From contig NZ_JBHUGS010000003.1 of the NCBI RefSeq assembly GCF_042682045.1, positions 124,001 through 188,000 on the forward strand: a stretch of 64,000 nucleotides of DNA. Direction: 5' to 3'. This document shows positions 10,068-19,182 of the stretch, in pieces. Both the position numbers and the translations under genes were made by a program. The DNA is from Sphingomonas_R arantia (GTDB taxonomy: Bacteria > Pseudomonadota > Alphaproteobacteria > Sphingomonadales > Sphingomonadaceae). The stretch's first letter is position 1; every line of letters begins with the position of its first letter. The notes below the pieces were generated by a model, which saw nothing but the letters and a program-made list of their open reading frames with translations, had not been told where the DNA came from and ran no database searches.

Positions 10068-10423
10068 AACGGCGTCTCCCAGCAAAGCAGAGAATTAGCC
10101 CGCCTACGTCGGCTGGCAGGTTGAATCGGAAGTCGCGACGTTCGCGGAAACAGGCCCGCTGCCGGAGGTAGTGTGGACGAACAGGCGAAGCCAGCGAAGG
10201 CGAGTGGGAACGGGCGTGCTGCGAACGGTCCGACCTGTCGCAACTATCGGGTCGCGATGTTCTGTCAGCGGGGCGGAGGTCAGTATCAACTTCATCGTCG
10301 GATTCCGTGTAAGCAACGCAAAGCGCGTATTCTCTTCGCCAGTTGTCATCCGACGATCCTCCGCTACCCGAGCTTAGGTCCACTTGCCCACGACCAGTTA
10401 TCGCGATGTTGCGATGTTCGGCA
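10068..10423. other. Intergenic stretch between MFS and LysE-type genes
   Basis: About 355 bp with no convincing gene. Reading frames of about 70-120 codons exist on both strands but have no ribosome binding site and no recognisable motif. It must hold the promoter of the MFS/GNAT pair and the end of the LysE-type transcript. Confidence 0.5.
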
Positions 10424-11059
10424 TCAGGCGGAGAATCCAGCTGTCAGGGTCATGTGTGCGCCCAGCGCAACGAAGGCGCATCCGGTGAGTCGGTCCAGCC
10501 GCCTCATGGTGCCGGGGCGACGGAGCCAGAACTGAAGACCCTGCGTCAGGATCGAGAGCAAAGAGAACCATATCAGTGCGATCAGCACATGCAAACACGC
10601 CAGGACCAGCGCATACCCACCCCCGACAGTATCATCGGGCACGAATTGGGGAAGGAGCGTCAGATAAAACAACCCCACCTTGGGATTGAGAACATTCGTC
10701 ATGAAGCCTCGACGTACCGCAGTAATGCCGTTGACTACCGGAAACGCCGCGCCGGGATCGACCGCGAGGCTCTGCCGAGGATTGATCAGCAGCCGCGCGC
10801 CAAGCCAGCCGAGATACAGTGCGCCTGCCCACCGAAGCCCATCAAATGCCAGGGGCCATGCCTGCAGCAGGCTGTTGAGGCCGAAGGCAGCGGCCGTGCC
10901 CCAACATAGGCATCCCGCAGCAATACCCACGGCAGTGAGCGCGCCGTGTCGCAGGCCATCGGCGGCGGCCGAACGCAACACCAGCGCGGTGTCGAGCCCC
11001 GGCGCCATCGTCAGCAATGCTGCGGTCGCCAGGAATGCGGTAAGGTTCTCGGTGTTCAT
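10424..11059 (-). CDS. LysE/RhtB family amino acid exporter
   Basis: The 211-aa hydrophobic protein has the six-helix layout of the LysE/RhtB exporters. Helix 1 carries LLTMAPGLDTALVLRSA, the family motif (usually PGP; here PGLD), followed by a glycine-rich helix and GFMTNVLNPKVGLFYLTLLPQFV, the diagnostic cytoplasmic loop and helix. These proteins export basic or neutral amino acids, homoserine lactone or analogues; substrate unknown here. The ATG at 11059 is the only sensible start. It is a single-gene unit on the minus strand, separated from its neighbours by over 200 bp on each side. Confidence 0.87.
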   Translation of the reverse strand: MNTENLTAFLATAALLTMAPGLDTALVLRSAAADGLRHGALTAVGIAAGCLCWGTAAAFGLNSLLQAWPLAFDGLRWAGALYLGWLGARLLINPRQSLAVDPGAAFPVVNGITAVRRGFMTNVLNPKVGLFYLTLLPQFVPDDTVGGGYALVLACLHVLIALIWFSLLSILTQGLQFWLRRPGTMRRLDRLTGCAFVALGAHMTLTAGFSA

Positions 11060-11284
11060 GGTCGCTTTTCTGGATGCGCTAATCTGTTACCGCGGCGCTG
11101 AAGCTCACGGCAGATGCGTTATCAGGGCATATCGCCGCCGCGTGTTTCACGCGAACTGTCAAAAGATCGAGAAATGTTACATCGGTAGGAATGCCGACCT
11201 TTGCGACAAGGCTGATCCGGCATTTGAGGACCGGCGAACGACTAGCAACGATCACGTCGCGACTGTCCGCCCGCCGGGCCGTCG

Positions 11285-11986
11285 TCAGAAGAGGAAGCGG
11301 AATCCGGTTGTGACGGACGCGTTGTTATACTTCGTCTTCAGAACGGAATCCAAAGTGCCGGCGGTAAGGTTGAAACGCTCAACATTGTGGCTGTTGACGT
11401 GGAGGTAGCGCACGTCGGCAGTAAGTTCGAAGTTTCTCACGACCTCCACCGACAGGCCCCCGATCGCCTGCAATGCGAGCTTGCCAGTGGCATTGGTGGG
11501 AATCTGGATCCTTGGACCAGTCGCCGCCACGTTGTATTCCACATCATAGTCGATCGCCGCAGTGCCTGCACCGCCACCTACCGTAAGGCGGACGCGATCC
11601 CAGATCTTGGGCGTATCGTAAGCCGCATTCAGCATCGTCGTCGAAACGGACTTGCGGCCGTTCAGCAGCTCGCGACGCACCCCGTTCAGCGATAGGGACT
11701 TTAGATTGCTCTTGCTGTTCGTCAGTTCCACTTCCGTGCGCAAGCGGCCCCATGGCGCGTCGGCAACAATGGCGCCCAGCAGGGCACCGCCAAGGAGACC
11801 ATCCTTGGTCGGGGTCTCGATGACGCGCGCTGCGCCAGCGGCGTTGGCACCAGCGAAGGTCTGATCTTTGCCAAGTCGATCACCGATGAACAGCCCACCA
11901 TAGAGACTGGGATCACGCGCAAGCGCCGGTGTCGACATGACCGAGAGACAGACCAGAACTGGCAGTAGAGTAAGAACGCGCATCAT
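11285..11986 (-). CDS. Outer membrane beta-barrel protein, small porin-like
   Basis: A 233-aa exported protein with a classical signal peptide ending at TPALA-R (about residue 23). The rest alternates hydrophobic and polar residues, with strands such as RLRTEVELTNS, RVRLTVGGGAGTAAIDYDVEY and FELTADVRYLHVNS. It ends in GFRFLF, a C-terminal aromatic as required for BAM-dependent outer membrane insertion. This fits an OmpA/OmpW-like eight-stranded barrel, but no specific family was recognised. The ATG at 11986 has AGGAGC 5 bases upstream. The gene stands alone on the minus strand. Confidence 0.75.
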   Translation of the reverse strand: MMRVLTLLPVLVCLSVMSTPALARDPSLYGGLFIGDRLGKDQTFAGANAAGAARVIETPTKDGLLGGALLGAIVADAPWGRLRTEVELTNSKSNLKSLSLNGVRRELLNGRKSVSTTMLNAAYDTPKIWDRVRLTVGGGAGTAAIDYDVEYNVAATGPRIQIPTNATGKLALQAIGGLSVEVVRNFELTADVRYLHVNSHNVERFNLTAGTLDSVLKTKYNNASVTTGFRFLF

Positions 11987-12681
11987 GGATGCTCCTGTTG
12001 GGCTGGTTGCCCGAGCGACCTGCCCGGGAATCAGTCTGACGGCTGCGGGATCCGCGCCTCAGACCGCTGCCCTCTTGGCGGTCGCTGATTGCAGACGGGT
12101 CACCAAGGCGGCATCCAGTCGCTACGATTGTAGGACTGCCGATCAGAACGCCTTGGGACCAAACTGAACCCCACGGCGAATGCGCAACTGCCCATAATCG
12201 TGCGACCAGTGGGGTGCTCCGTGACAAGGAGGGGCACATCTTCGTCCGCCGTCTGTGACGGGATCGACATCGGCTTGGTCCCAACGTCCAGATGAGGCCG
12301 GGACAGAGATCGGCTGTCCTCGTCGGCGTCTTATCAGGGGCCTCGACCGGCCGAGTATCCGGCCACGAAGTACGGCAGCTGTCCGGCGAAGCGATGCGGC
12401 CCGCGATCTCCTGTTCTGCCTTCGCTAGTACCAGCGACCGCGATAGGGCCGGCTGTTCACCCGTGCTGGCGGTCTAAACCACGAGTGGTCTCCAGGCGTG
12501 TGTTACCAGTTTTGACTCATTTCGGTCAGCAGTCGCGCCGTTCTGAGGAGGAAATCGAGTTGGCGACCAACCGGCTTTCACGCAATCACGATCCCACGCG
12601 ACCTTGCAGTCTCCGCACTGGACGAGTGACACTCCCATCGAACGATTATGTATCCGAGAACGACACGACGCGTCGGAACGC
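11987..12681. other. Long intergenic region between outer membrane protein and VirA-like kinase gene
   Basis: About 695 bp. No protein-coding gene is convincing. A 56-codon minus-strand frame from ATG 12270 to 12100 has a protein-like composition but no ribosome binding site and no match I recognise. The proximal part should hold the promoter of the outer membrane protein gene. Confidence 0.4.
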
Positions 12682-15177
12682 TTATGTAAGCGACAGATCA
12701 CTAGGGCGACCTGCCCTGATACAATGATGCTCGCTCCGCCGATCGTCGAGGATGTCACTTAGTATGGCTGCAAGCTCCCGTGCGTCGAGCGGAAACTGCA
12801 GAACGGCGGTAATTTCTGCGGTGAGAAGCAGGCGGGGGTCCTGAACCTCCGGCCGGCTTACAGCCAGAATGCGCGCGATCTCGGGAGCAAGTGTCCTGAC
12901 ATGGTTAGAAAACTGCCGAAGCTCGTCCGTCGGATCCTGACCACCTACTATGATGGCATCGAACCGTTTCTGATCCGTCCGCAGCAGTGCCAGCGCCTGC
13001 TGATAGCTTGCGGCACCGACCGGCTCATAGCCCAAGGCTGCGAGCAGATCCTCACCCCAGACGCGTTGCTCGCCGTCCGGCGAAACGTAGAGGATTGTTT
13101 CACCGGATCCTCCGACGATAGCATCGCTCGTCTCGGGAAGGCTCGCCGTCTCCAACATCCTAGGGAGCCAAATTGTCATCGATGTGCCCACTCCGACCCT
13201 ACTATCCAGAGTCAGGGCGCCCCCTTGTTCCAAAAGGATGTCCCGCGCCGTCGAGAGACCAAGGCCCGTGCCAGAAGGCTTGGTCGTGAAAAAGGGCTCA
13301 AAGATCTTCTGTTGCAGCTGTTCGTCCATGCCGCATCCGTGATCCTGAATACTGATTGTCGCGTACGCGCCCGGCTCAATACGACCGGTCAAGGCCTTAA
13401 GACCTTGGGTCAGGTGCTGCGTGCCAGTCCGAACATGGACTTCTCCGCCCAAAGGCATCGATTGCGCTGCATTGTGACACATGTTCAGGAGCACCTGTTG
13501 CAGCTGCACAGGATCCGCCAGTACTTCGACGTTGCCGGCATGTCCCTCAAAGGTCAGTTGGTAGGCAGGATCGAGGCCGGCCATTGCCAAGTTTCGGCTC
13601 TCCTCCACGAGTTCGTCCAGCGACACGATCTCCTGCGCACGATCACGTCGGCGCCCATAGGACAGCAACGCTTGTATCAACTGTTGTCCGCGCTCGGTCG
13701 ATAAACGGATCTGCTGGATATGATCGCGCATAGGTACGGAGAGGTTCGACGTTTCCTCGACCATCTCCAACTGGCCACTCATCGCCCCGAGCAGGTTATT
13801 GAAATTATGCGCGATGCCGCTTGCAAAGGCGCCAACCGTCTCCATTCTCCTGGCATGCTCTAACTGCGCCTCTAGCCGCCGGCGCTCATCTTCCAGCGAC
13901 GCGTGCTCGAGGGAGAGAGACAGGGCATCAAGCGCAGTACGAAGCACTGAGAGCTGTGCCGATCGCCACGCACACGCACCTTCCGGGAAGCCGAAGATCA
14001 ACATGCCCGGCCAACGTTCGCTGTGAGGAGACGATATACAACAGAGCTCCCCCAGATGTACAACCGCGGCGGCACGTCTGATGACCCCGGTTTCCTCTCT
14101 CAGAAGGATCCGTACAACACCCGGCGATCCGAACTGCGGCTTTGCCCCGCGGTCCCGCACGGCGGCGATCTCCTCGCACGTGAATGAGTGCGCAGCCGAC
14201 CAACCATAGCACCGATCGGTCGCATCCAGGAACCAGGCCCCCTCAGCACCTAACGCGTCGGCAAGATCGCCAAGTGCCTCGTGCAGACTGGGGATGATAG
14301 TCTGCGGATCGGCCCCAATCATTCGGGTCGACAGACGTGACACGGAATGTTCCACGGCGACCTGACGCTCAAGCATTGCGGATTGCCTGTGCATGGCGAT
14401 GCCCCAGCGGACGAGTAGATAAAGCAGGAGCAGCGAAACGAGATACAGTATGATACGGAACTGTGTGGCCGTAGCCTCACTGCGCATCTGTCGCTTGAGT
14501 AGATACTGACTGAGGACGGTGACGTCGGCAGAACCGCCCGACCGAATCAATTGCTCTATCGTTCGGCTAATGACCGGTAGCTGATCCCTCAGAAGGCGAG
14601 CATGCGCCAGCAGATTGTGGACATCATCGTCACATACCTTTCGGGCACAGGAACGTGCCAAACTTGCGATAGCAGACCGTACTTCGTCCCGCGCTGATTG
14701 CGAGTTGTTGAGGTTCAGAGCCAGCATTGCGCTGGACAGGCGGTTGACGTCCCGTTGAAGATCCGGATGAAAGCGGTCTTCCGCAACTCTGCCGCTATAC
14801 GCAGCGAAATACGCTAGTGAGTTGCGAACAAGTGCGTTGGTTGTCTTAAATTGTTCCGTCAGTATATTCTGTCGACTCAACGTACGCTTTAGGCCACCAA
14901 TATCGCGTCGCTCATCAGGTGTAAGAGCGGATCTTGATGCGTCCTCGGCTGCGGCAGTCATTTGGAACAGATCCACATCCAGCGGGTCGTAGTTATTCAG
15001 CAAGCCAGCGCGCGCACTGAGAACATCGCGATGGAGCGCACTCTCGTTGGTCATATAAGCATCAAGACCACGAAGTGAGTCCTGGACCTCATGATCTTCG
15101 TGATTGAATCCCATAAATAGGAGCCAAGTAAGCATCGCAACCAGGCAGGCAACTGGGATCCGGTACAGGATCCTCAT
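12682..15177 (-). CDS. VirA-like hybrid sensor histidine kinase with degenerate receiver
   Basis: The 831-aa protein has the layout of VirA. Transmembrane helix 1 is at about residues 6-24, followed by a periplasmic sensor domain (25-238) and helix 2 (about 240-260). A GAF-like linker (about 275-425) leads to a kinase core with His457 in GIAHNFNNLLGAM, Asn569 in the N box, DHGCGM, FEPFFTTK and GTGLGLS. A receiver-like domain (about 693-815) follows. The receiver lacks the usual phospho-acceptor Asp (FDAIIVGG where FDxxxxD is expected) and the conserved Lys-Pro (LQFPLD), so it probably acts as a regulatory pseudoreceiver. The start codon overlaps the cytochrome peroxidase stop (ATGA). The signal sensed is unknown. 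Confidence 0.88.
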   Translation of the reverse strand: MRILYRIPVACLVAMLTWLLFMGFNHEDHEVQDSLRGLDAYMTNESALHRDVLSARAGLLNNYDPLDVDLFQMTAAAEDASRSALTPDERRDIGGLKRTLSRQNILTEQFKTTNALVRNSLAYFAAYSGRVAEDRFHPDLQRDVNRLSSAMLALNLNNSQSARDEVRSAIASLARSCARKVCDDDVHNLLAHARLLRDQLPVISRTIEQLIRSGGSADVTVLSQYLLKRQMRSEATATQFRIILYLVSLLLLYLLVRWGIAMHRQSAMLERQVAVEHSVSRLSTRMIGADPQTIIPSLHEALGDLADALGAEGAWFLDATDRCYGWSAAHSFTCEEIAAVRDRGAKPQFGSPGVVRILLREETGVIRRAAAVVHLGELCCISSPHSERWPGMLIFGFPEGACAWRSAQLSVLRTALDALSLSLEHASLEDERRRLEAQLEHARRMETVGAFASGIAHNFNNLLGAMSGQLEMVEETSNLSVPMRDHIQQIRLSTERGQQLIQALLSYGRRRDRAQEIVSLDELVEESRNLAMAGLDPAYQLTFEGHAGNVEVLADPVQLQQVLLNMCHNAAQSMPLGGEVHVRTGTQHLTQGLKALTGRIEPGAYATISIQDHGCGMDEQLQQKIFEPFFTTKPSGTGLGLSTARDILLEQGGALTLDSRVGVGTSMTIWLPRMLETASLPETSDAIVGGSGETILYVSPDGEQRVWGEDLLAALGYEPVGAASYQQALALLRTDQKRFDAIIVGGQDPTDELRQFSNHVRTLAPEIARILAVSRPEVQDPRLLLTAEITAVLQFPLDARELAAILSDILDDRRSEHHCIRAGRPSDLSLT

Positions 15178-16160
15178 CGCCGGGCGCTGACTGGCTTCCC
15201 GCCGAAATTCCCGGTAAGCGATTCCAAGAATGCGACCAAATCCGTGATCTCGCGCTTTTGTAAGTCGACATTGAGCTGGGAGGCCGCCATCTTTGCGACT
15301 GCGTCTTCAAGCGTGGGGGCGCTTCCGTCGTGGAAGTAGGGCGCGGTGGTCGCGACGTTTCGAAGGCTCGGGACTCGAAGGATCTTGGGGTCGGGACTCC
15401 CAAACGGACGAAAGACACCGTGCTTCTGTAAGAGATTCCCGCCGACGTTCCGACCTTGGTGGCATGAGACGCAACCGAGCTGTTTGAAAAGCGCATATCC
15501 GCGTTTCTCCCGGTCGTTGATGGCAGTTGCGTTGCCAGTCAGCCATTGATCGAAGCGACTACCTGGCGTCACCAGTGAACGCTCGTAATAGACGATCGCG
15601 TCGATCACTCCCTCGGCATCGACCGGACCTCCGTAGATGGCTTGAAAGTCACGAGAGATCGTCTCGTCGTTCGCCAGCCGGCCAATCGTCCGCCGAAGCG
15701 ACACCCCTTGCGCCATCATTGGGGACTCCAGCGTCATGCGGGCCTGCTGCTGCAAGTTCGGTTCGGTGCCGTCCCAGCCGAGGCGCGAACTCAGGCCGCT
15801 GTTGAACACGGTCAAGGTGTCCATGGTCGTCATGCGTTTGCCTGCCAGGCTGCCGTTGCTGGCCATGTCGTGGCAAGTGGCGCACGACAGCTTCCGTGCC
15901 CCAGACAGCCGGACATCTTCGAACAGTTTTTTGCCCAAGGCGACCTTGCCTGGGTCTAGCGCTGGAGCTTCAACCAGGGGTTGGATCGGCTCGGCCGCCC
16001 ACACCGCCGGCGCCGGCCGGGAGACTGACCTTGGCGCATCTTGATGGGTGATGATCAGCAGGAATCCCGCGAGCAGCCCAGCTGCCACGCTACCTATGGG
16101 CCGAAGGCGTACTGGTCTGAGAAATGCCAAACAATACGATCGGACCCGTTCCCTGATCAT
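15174..16160 (-). CDS. Di-haem cytochrome c peroxidase family protein (CcpA/MauG superfamily)
   Basis: The 328-aa protein has an N-terminal membrane or signal segment (about residues 20-37) and two haem-binding motifs, CATCH (93-97) and CVSCH (230-234). This is the spacing of bacterial di-haem peroxidases. LDPGKVALGKKLFEDVRLS and RVPSLRNVATTAPYFHDGS are family signatures. Such enzymes reduce hydrogen peroxide in the periplasm, while MauG relatives oxidise protein side chains. The gene is sandwiched between a response regulator (2 bp upstream) and a sensor kinase (4-bp overlap downstream). That suggests it is co-regulated with, or part of, the sensing pathway rather than a housekeeping peroxidase. 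Confidence 0.9.
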   Translation of the reverse strand: MIRERVRSYCLAFLRPVRLRPIGSVAAGLLAGFLLIITHQDAPRSVSRPAPAVWAAEPIQPLVEAPALDPGKVALGKKLFEDVRLSGARKLSCATCHDMASNGSLAGKRMTTMDTLTVFNSGLSSRLGWDGTEPNLQQQARMTLESPMMAQGVSLRRTIGRLANDETISRDFQAIYGGPVDAEGVIDAIVYYERSLVTPGSRFDQWLTGNATAINDREKRGYALFKQLGCVSCHQGRNVGGNLLQKHGVFRPFGSPDPKILRVPSLRNVATTAPYFHDGSAPTLEDAVAKMAASQLNVDLQKREITDLVAFLESLTGNFGGKPVSARR

Positions 16161-16162
16161 GA

Positions 16163-16924
16163 TCAGAACAGACGCTCCACCTTCGCTTGGAAGACGTAGC
16201 CTATGCCACGCTCCGTCCGGATTATTTTCGGTTCCGCGGGATCAACCTCCAACCTACGACGCAGGCGCAGGACTTGTACGTCGATTGACCGATCGTAAAT
16301 GTCCTCGTGAGTTCTAGTGCCGCGAAGAAGCTGCTCACGAGACAGAACATGTCCTGCCCCCTCCAGGAACGCTAGAAGCAGCGAGTATTCGCCCTTTGTC
16401 AGGGTGACGTCGTTTCCGTCCGGATCGACAAGCGACCGGGTCTTGCATCGAAGTTCCCATCCAAGGAACCGGTATCCACCTCGTCCACGGGGATTGCCGC
16501 TGGCCAAACGTCCCATTTCCTGGCGACGCAATGTCGCACGCGCGCGTGCCAACAGTTCGCGCAGATGAAAGGGCTTGGTGACATAGTCATCAGCGCCCAG
16601 CTCCAGACCGACCACGCGGTCGATATCGTCCTGACGCTCGCCGGTGATGATGATCACCGGAATGTCGGATCGCTCCCTGATCTGCCTAAGAACATCCAGT
16701 CCGTCATTCTGACCGAGTTGCAAGTCCAGTAGAACGACGCTGAATGCCCCGCTCTCGATATGCTGCATGATTGGGGATGGATCGGAAAGCTCTACCGTCG
16801 GGCAGTTGTGCCGCTCAAGATAGGTGCTGATTGTCCGTCGCATCGCCGCGTCGTCGTCAACGATCAGGACGCGACCGAGCATACGACCGCTCTCCGCAAC
16901 GGAGGGGAATTTGGACGCCATCAT
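16163..16924 (-). CDS. OmpR-family response regulator, VirG-like
   Basis: A regulator of about 253 aa with a complete receiver: acidic residues at 23-25 (IVDDD), phospho-acceptor Asp67 in VVLLDLQLG, and Lys117 in DDYVTKPF. It ends in an OmpR/PhoB winged helix with TRTHEDIYDRSIDVQVLRLR and IRTERGIGYVF. It is the first gene of a three-gene unit with the di-haem peroxidase and the VirA-like kinase, its obvious partner. Start ATG 16924 is followed by a second ATG at 16921; no strong ribosome binding site is visible. The frame is open further upstream but the residues there are not VirG-like. Confidence 0.88.
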   Translation of the reverse strand: MMASKFPSVAESGRMLGRVLIVDDDAAMRRTISTYLERHNCPTVELSDPSPIMQHIESGAFSVVLLDLQLGQNDGLDVLRQIRERSDIPVIIITGERQDDIDRVVGLELGADDYVTKPFHLRELLARARATLRRQEMGRLASGNPRGRGGYRFLGWELRCKTRSLVDPDGNDVTLTKGEYSLLLAFLEGAGHVLSREQLLRGTRTHEDIYDRSIDVQVLRLRRRLEVDPAEPKIIRTERGIGYVFQAKVERLF

Positions 16925-17764
16925 ACTGATACCAACTTTACAAAGGTTTCCACCCGCGGACCTGGCCGGTCGGGCGTAGAAGGACGGCATGGGACGGCAT
17001 CGGCCGGCATCCCGCGTCTCGATTTGCCATTCCGGCACTCGGGCTCATTCGGTTCCGACATCGCAGGCGGTCCCGTCTGAATAAGCCCAGCCAAAGCCTG
17101 ACTACTCGTTGGATGAATCCCTCTCTCGCTGCGGTGACATGACGAGTGCAGGACTTGCTTCGCCTGCAATTCCACAGCGCTGAAGCGTAACGGTCCTGTA
17201 ACAAGCGGCTACCGGACCCGCGCGGTCGCTGCTTGTCATATCGTGCACATGTTTGTCGGCGCGTGCACAAATCTCAACCTGAGAGTAGGCTGCTGCCTGT
17301 CGCTATGTGGCGTTGCAGCTTCACGGCCTCCTGGTGGCGCCTGCAGATTGCGGAAGGCCCGACCGGACAAACCGGGACGGAACCGTCATCGAGCGCGGCA
17401 TCCAGGTTCACTGGATCTCCCCATTGGACAATGCACGTCCTTGCGCGACTGAGCCGAACTGGGGTGATCAAAGCTGTGGGGGTAGTGTCGATCAGAGCGA
17501 GGGGCTCGCACTGCCAGCGTCATGACATATCTAGCCCATTTCCAAGCCGCCTTCTCCGGCAGTACCGATGCCGATAACGTGCGCGGTTGCTCCGCAATCG
17601 CGGAACAACCTCCGCAACATCGAGACTGCATGCTTGCCAGCAACGCGATAGCTACTCGGCGGCAGAGGAGTTCCTCGGATATGCAAACCGTGAGCTAATC
17701 ATGCGAGAGGCACACGCTGGTTACTGGTTGCCGGTCCAAACAGTACGCTTGGAAGGATTCTATT
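16925..17764. other. Divergent promoter region, VirG-like operon and SDR array
   Basis: About 840 bp between two divergently read transcription units. Frames up to about 110 codons occur on both strands but none has a ribosome binding site, a recognisable motif or a consistent protein-like composition. It must contain the promoters for the two-component/peroxidase operon and for the first SDR. Confidence 0.45.
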
Positions 17765-18565
17765 ATGACCAAGACAATCCTGATTACCGGTGCAGGGTCT
17801 GGTTTTGCCGAATCCGCCGCAATTGGAATGGCGCGAGCTGGCCACAACGTCATAGCTACGGCTCAGGTGTCGCCACAGGTCGCGGCGTTGCGTACTAAGG
17901 CGGCGGAACTTGGCCTCGACATGCGAGTCGAGAAGCTCGACCTTCACGATCCTCACGATATGGCCTTCGCGCGCAGTTTCGACGTCGACATATTGTGGAA
18001 CAATGCCGGGATTGGCGAGGCCGGACCGGTCAGTGAGATTCCGGTCGATCTGCTGCGGGGAAACTTCGAAACGAATGTCTTCAAGCCGCTCGAGCTGACC
18101 CAAGGCTTCATCAAGAAGTGGATCGCCGAAGGCAAGAGAGCGAAGATCGTATTCACATCATCGATGGGCGGTTTATTCACGCCAGCCGGATGGGGCCCCT
18201 ACGTCTCGACAAAGCACGCGCTGGAGTCGCTCGCAGAAGCGATCGCGCAGGAAGTCCAGCCGTTCGGGATCAAGGTGCAGACGATCAATCCCGGCGCGTA
18301 CTTGACGGGCTATAACGAGACGATGGCAGACACCGCGTTCCGCTGGCTCGACGACACCAAGAACTTCACCAAACGTGACCAGCTGCGTGCGACGTTCGAT
18401 GCGTTGCTCGCGTCGCCGCAGGGTCATCTCGATCCGCAGGAGATGGTCGACCGTATGATCGAGATCGTCCCCGCTGACACCGGCAAAGTCCGCAACGTCT
18501 GCCCACAGTTTGTCGAGGACGCGATCAAGGAGGCTCAGGCGGCCGCTTGGACCGCCAGGATCTGA
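17765..18565 (+). CDS. Short-chain dehydrogenase/reductase (SDR)
   Basis: A 266-aa classical SDR with nucleotide-binding TGAGSGF near the N-terminus, WNNAGIG in the central strand, a serine in IVFTSSMGG and the catalytic YVSTK. The C-terminal half varies and presumably defines the substrate, which is unknown. The ATG at 17765 follows GGAAGGA at about 8 bases. It is the first gene of a plus-strand run with a secreted NTF2-like protein and another SDR, suggesting joint induction. Confidence 0.88.
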   Translation: MTKTILITGAGSGFAESAAIGMARAGHNVIATAQVSPQVAALRTKAAELGLDMRVEKLDLHDPHDMAFARSFDVDILWNNAGIGEAGPVSEIPVDLLRGNFETNVFKPLELTQGFIKKWIAEGKRAKIVFTSSMGGLFTPAGWGPYVSTKHALESLAEAIAQEVQPFGIKVQTINPGAYLTGYNETMADTAFRWLDDTKNFTKRDQLRATFDALLASPQGHLDPQEMVDRMIEIVPADTGKVRNVCPQFVEDAIKEAQAAAWTARI

Positions 18566-18620
18566 GCGCAGCCTGGAGTGGCGGCACGCCGCCGTCGCCT
18601 AACACCGTTGGAGGCCCATC

Positions 18621-19133
18621 ATGACTAGAGCACCCCGCTCCTCAACGCCCTCTGCCGCCCGCGTAGCATTCGGCGTCGCGGCTGCCAGCCTTGGCCTTCT
18701 CGCGTTCGGCGCGAGTGCCAACGCAAGGATCGCCGCTCAGAACAAGACGGACGTCATCAACAAGTTCGAGGCGTGGAAGGCTGGCACGGGGACCCCTTTC
18801 GAACTGCTTGCCGACGACGCAAGCTGGACGATCGAGGGTAGGTCCGTCGTATCCAGGACCTATCCGACGAAGGAGGATTTCCTGACGCAAGTGATCCGTC
18901 CGTTCAACGCCCGCATGTCGGTTGGTATCAAGCCGGACGTCCGCAGCGTTACCGCGGAGGACGATCGGGTGGTTATTCTTTTCGATGCCCGAGGCACGAC
19001 CACTGACGGCACCCCCTACTTCAACAGCTATGCCTGGTTCTTCCGCATGGAGGCCGGCCAGGTGATCGAAGCGAATGCGTTCTTCGACGCCGTCGCCTTC
19101 AACGATCTCTGGTCGCGCATCACGCCCGTCTAG
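18621..19133 (+). CDS. Secreted NTF2/SnoaL-like protein
   Basis: A 170-aa protein with a hydrophobic export signal (about residues 14-36, ending near ASANA) and a single NTF2-like cone-fold domain. The core FEAWKAGTGTPFELLADDASWTIEG and the later DGTPYFNSYAWFFRMEAGQV are typical of the SnoaL-like family, where an isomerase, hydratase or purely binding role is possible. The start has GGAGG at about 7 bases. It sits 55 bp after one SDR and 49 bp before the next, so it is probably in the same transcript. The enzyme role is not predictable. Confidence 0.82.
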   Translation: MTRAPRSSTPSAARVAFGVAAASLGLLAFGASANARIAAQNKTDVINKFEAWKAGTGTPFELLADDASWTIEGRSVVSRTYPTKEDFLTQVIRPFNARMSVGIKPDVRSVTAEDDRVVILFDARGTTTDGTPYFNSYAWFFRMEAGQVIEANAFFDAVAFNDLWSRITPV

Positions 19134-19182
19134 TGGTTTTCGACACACCCTCATCAGACATACCCATGAAAGGACCCTTCGT

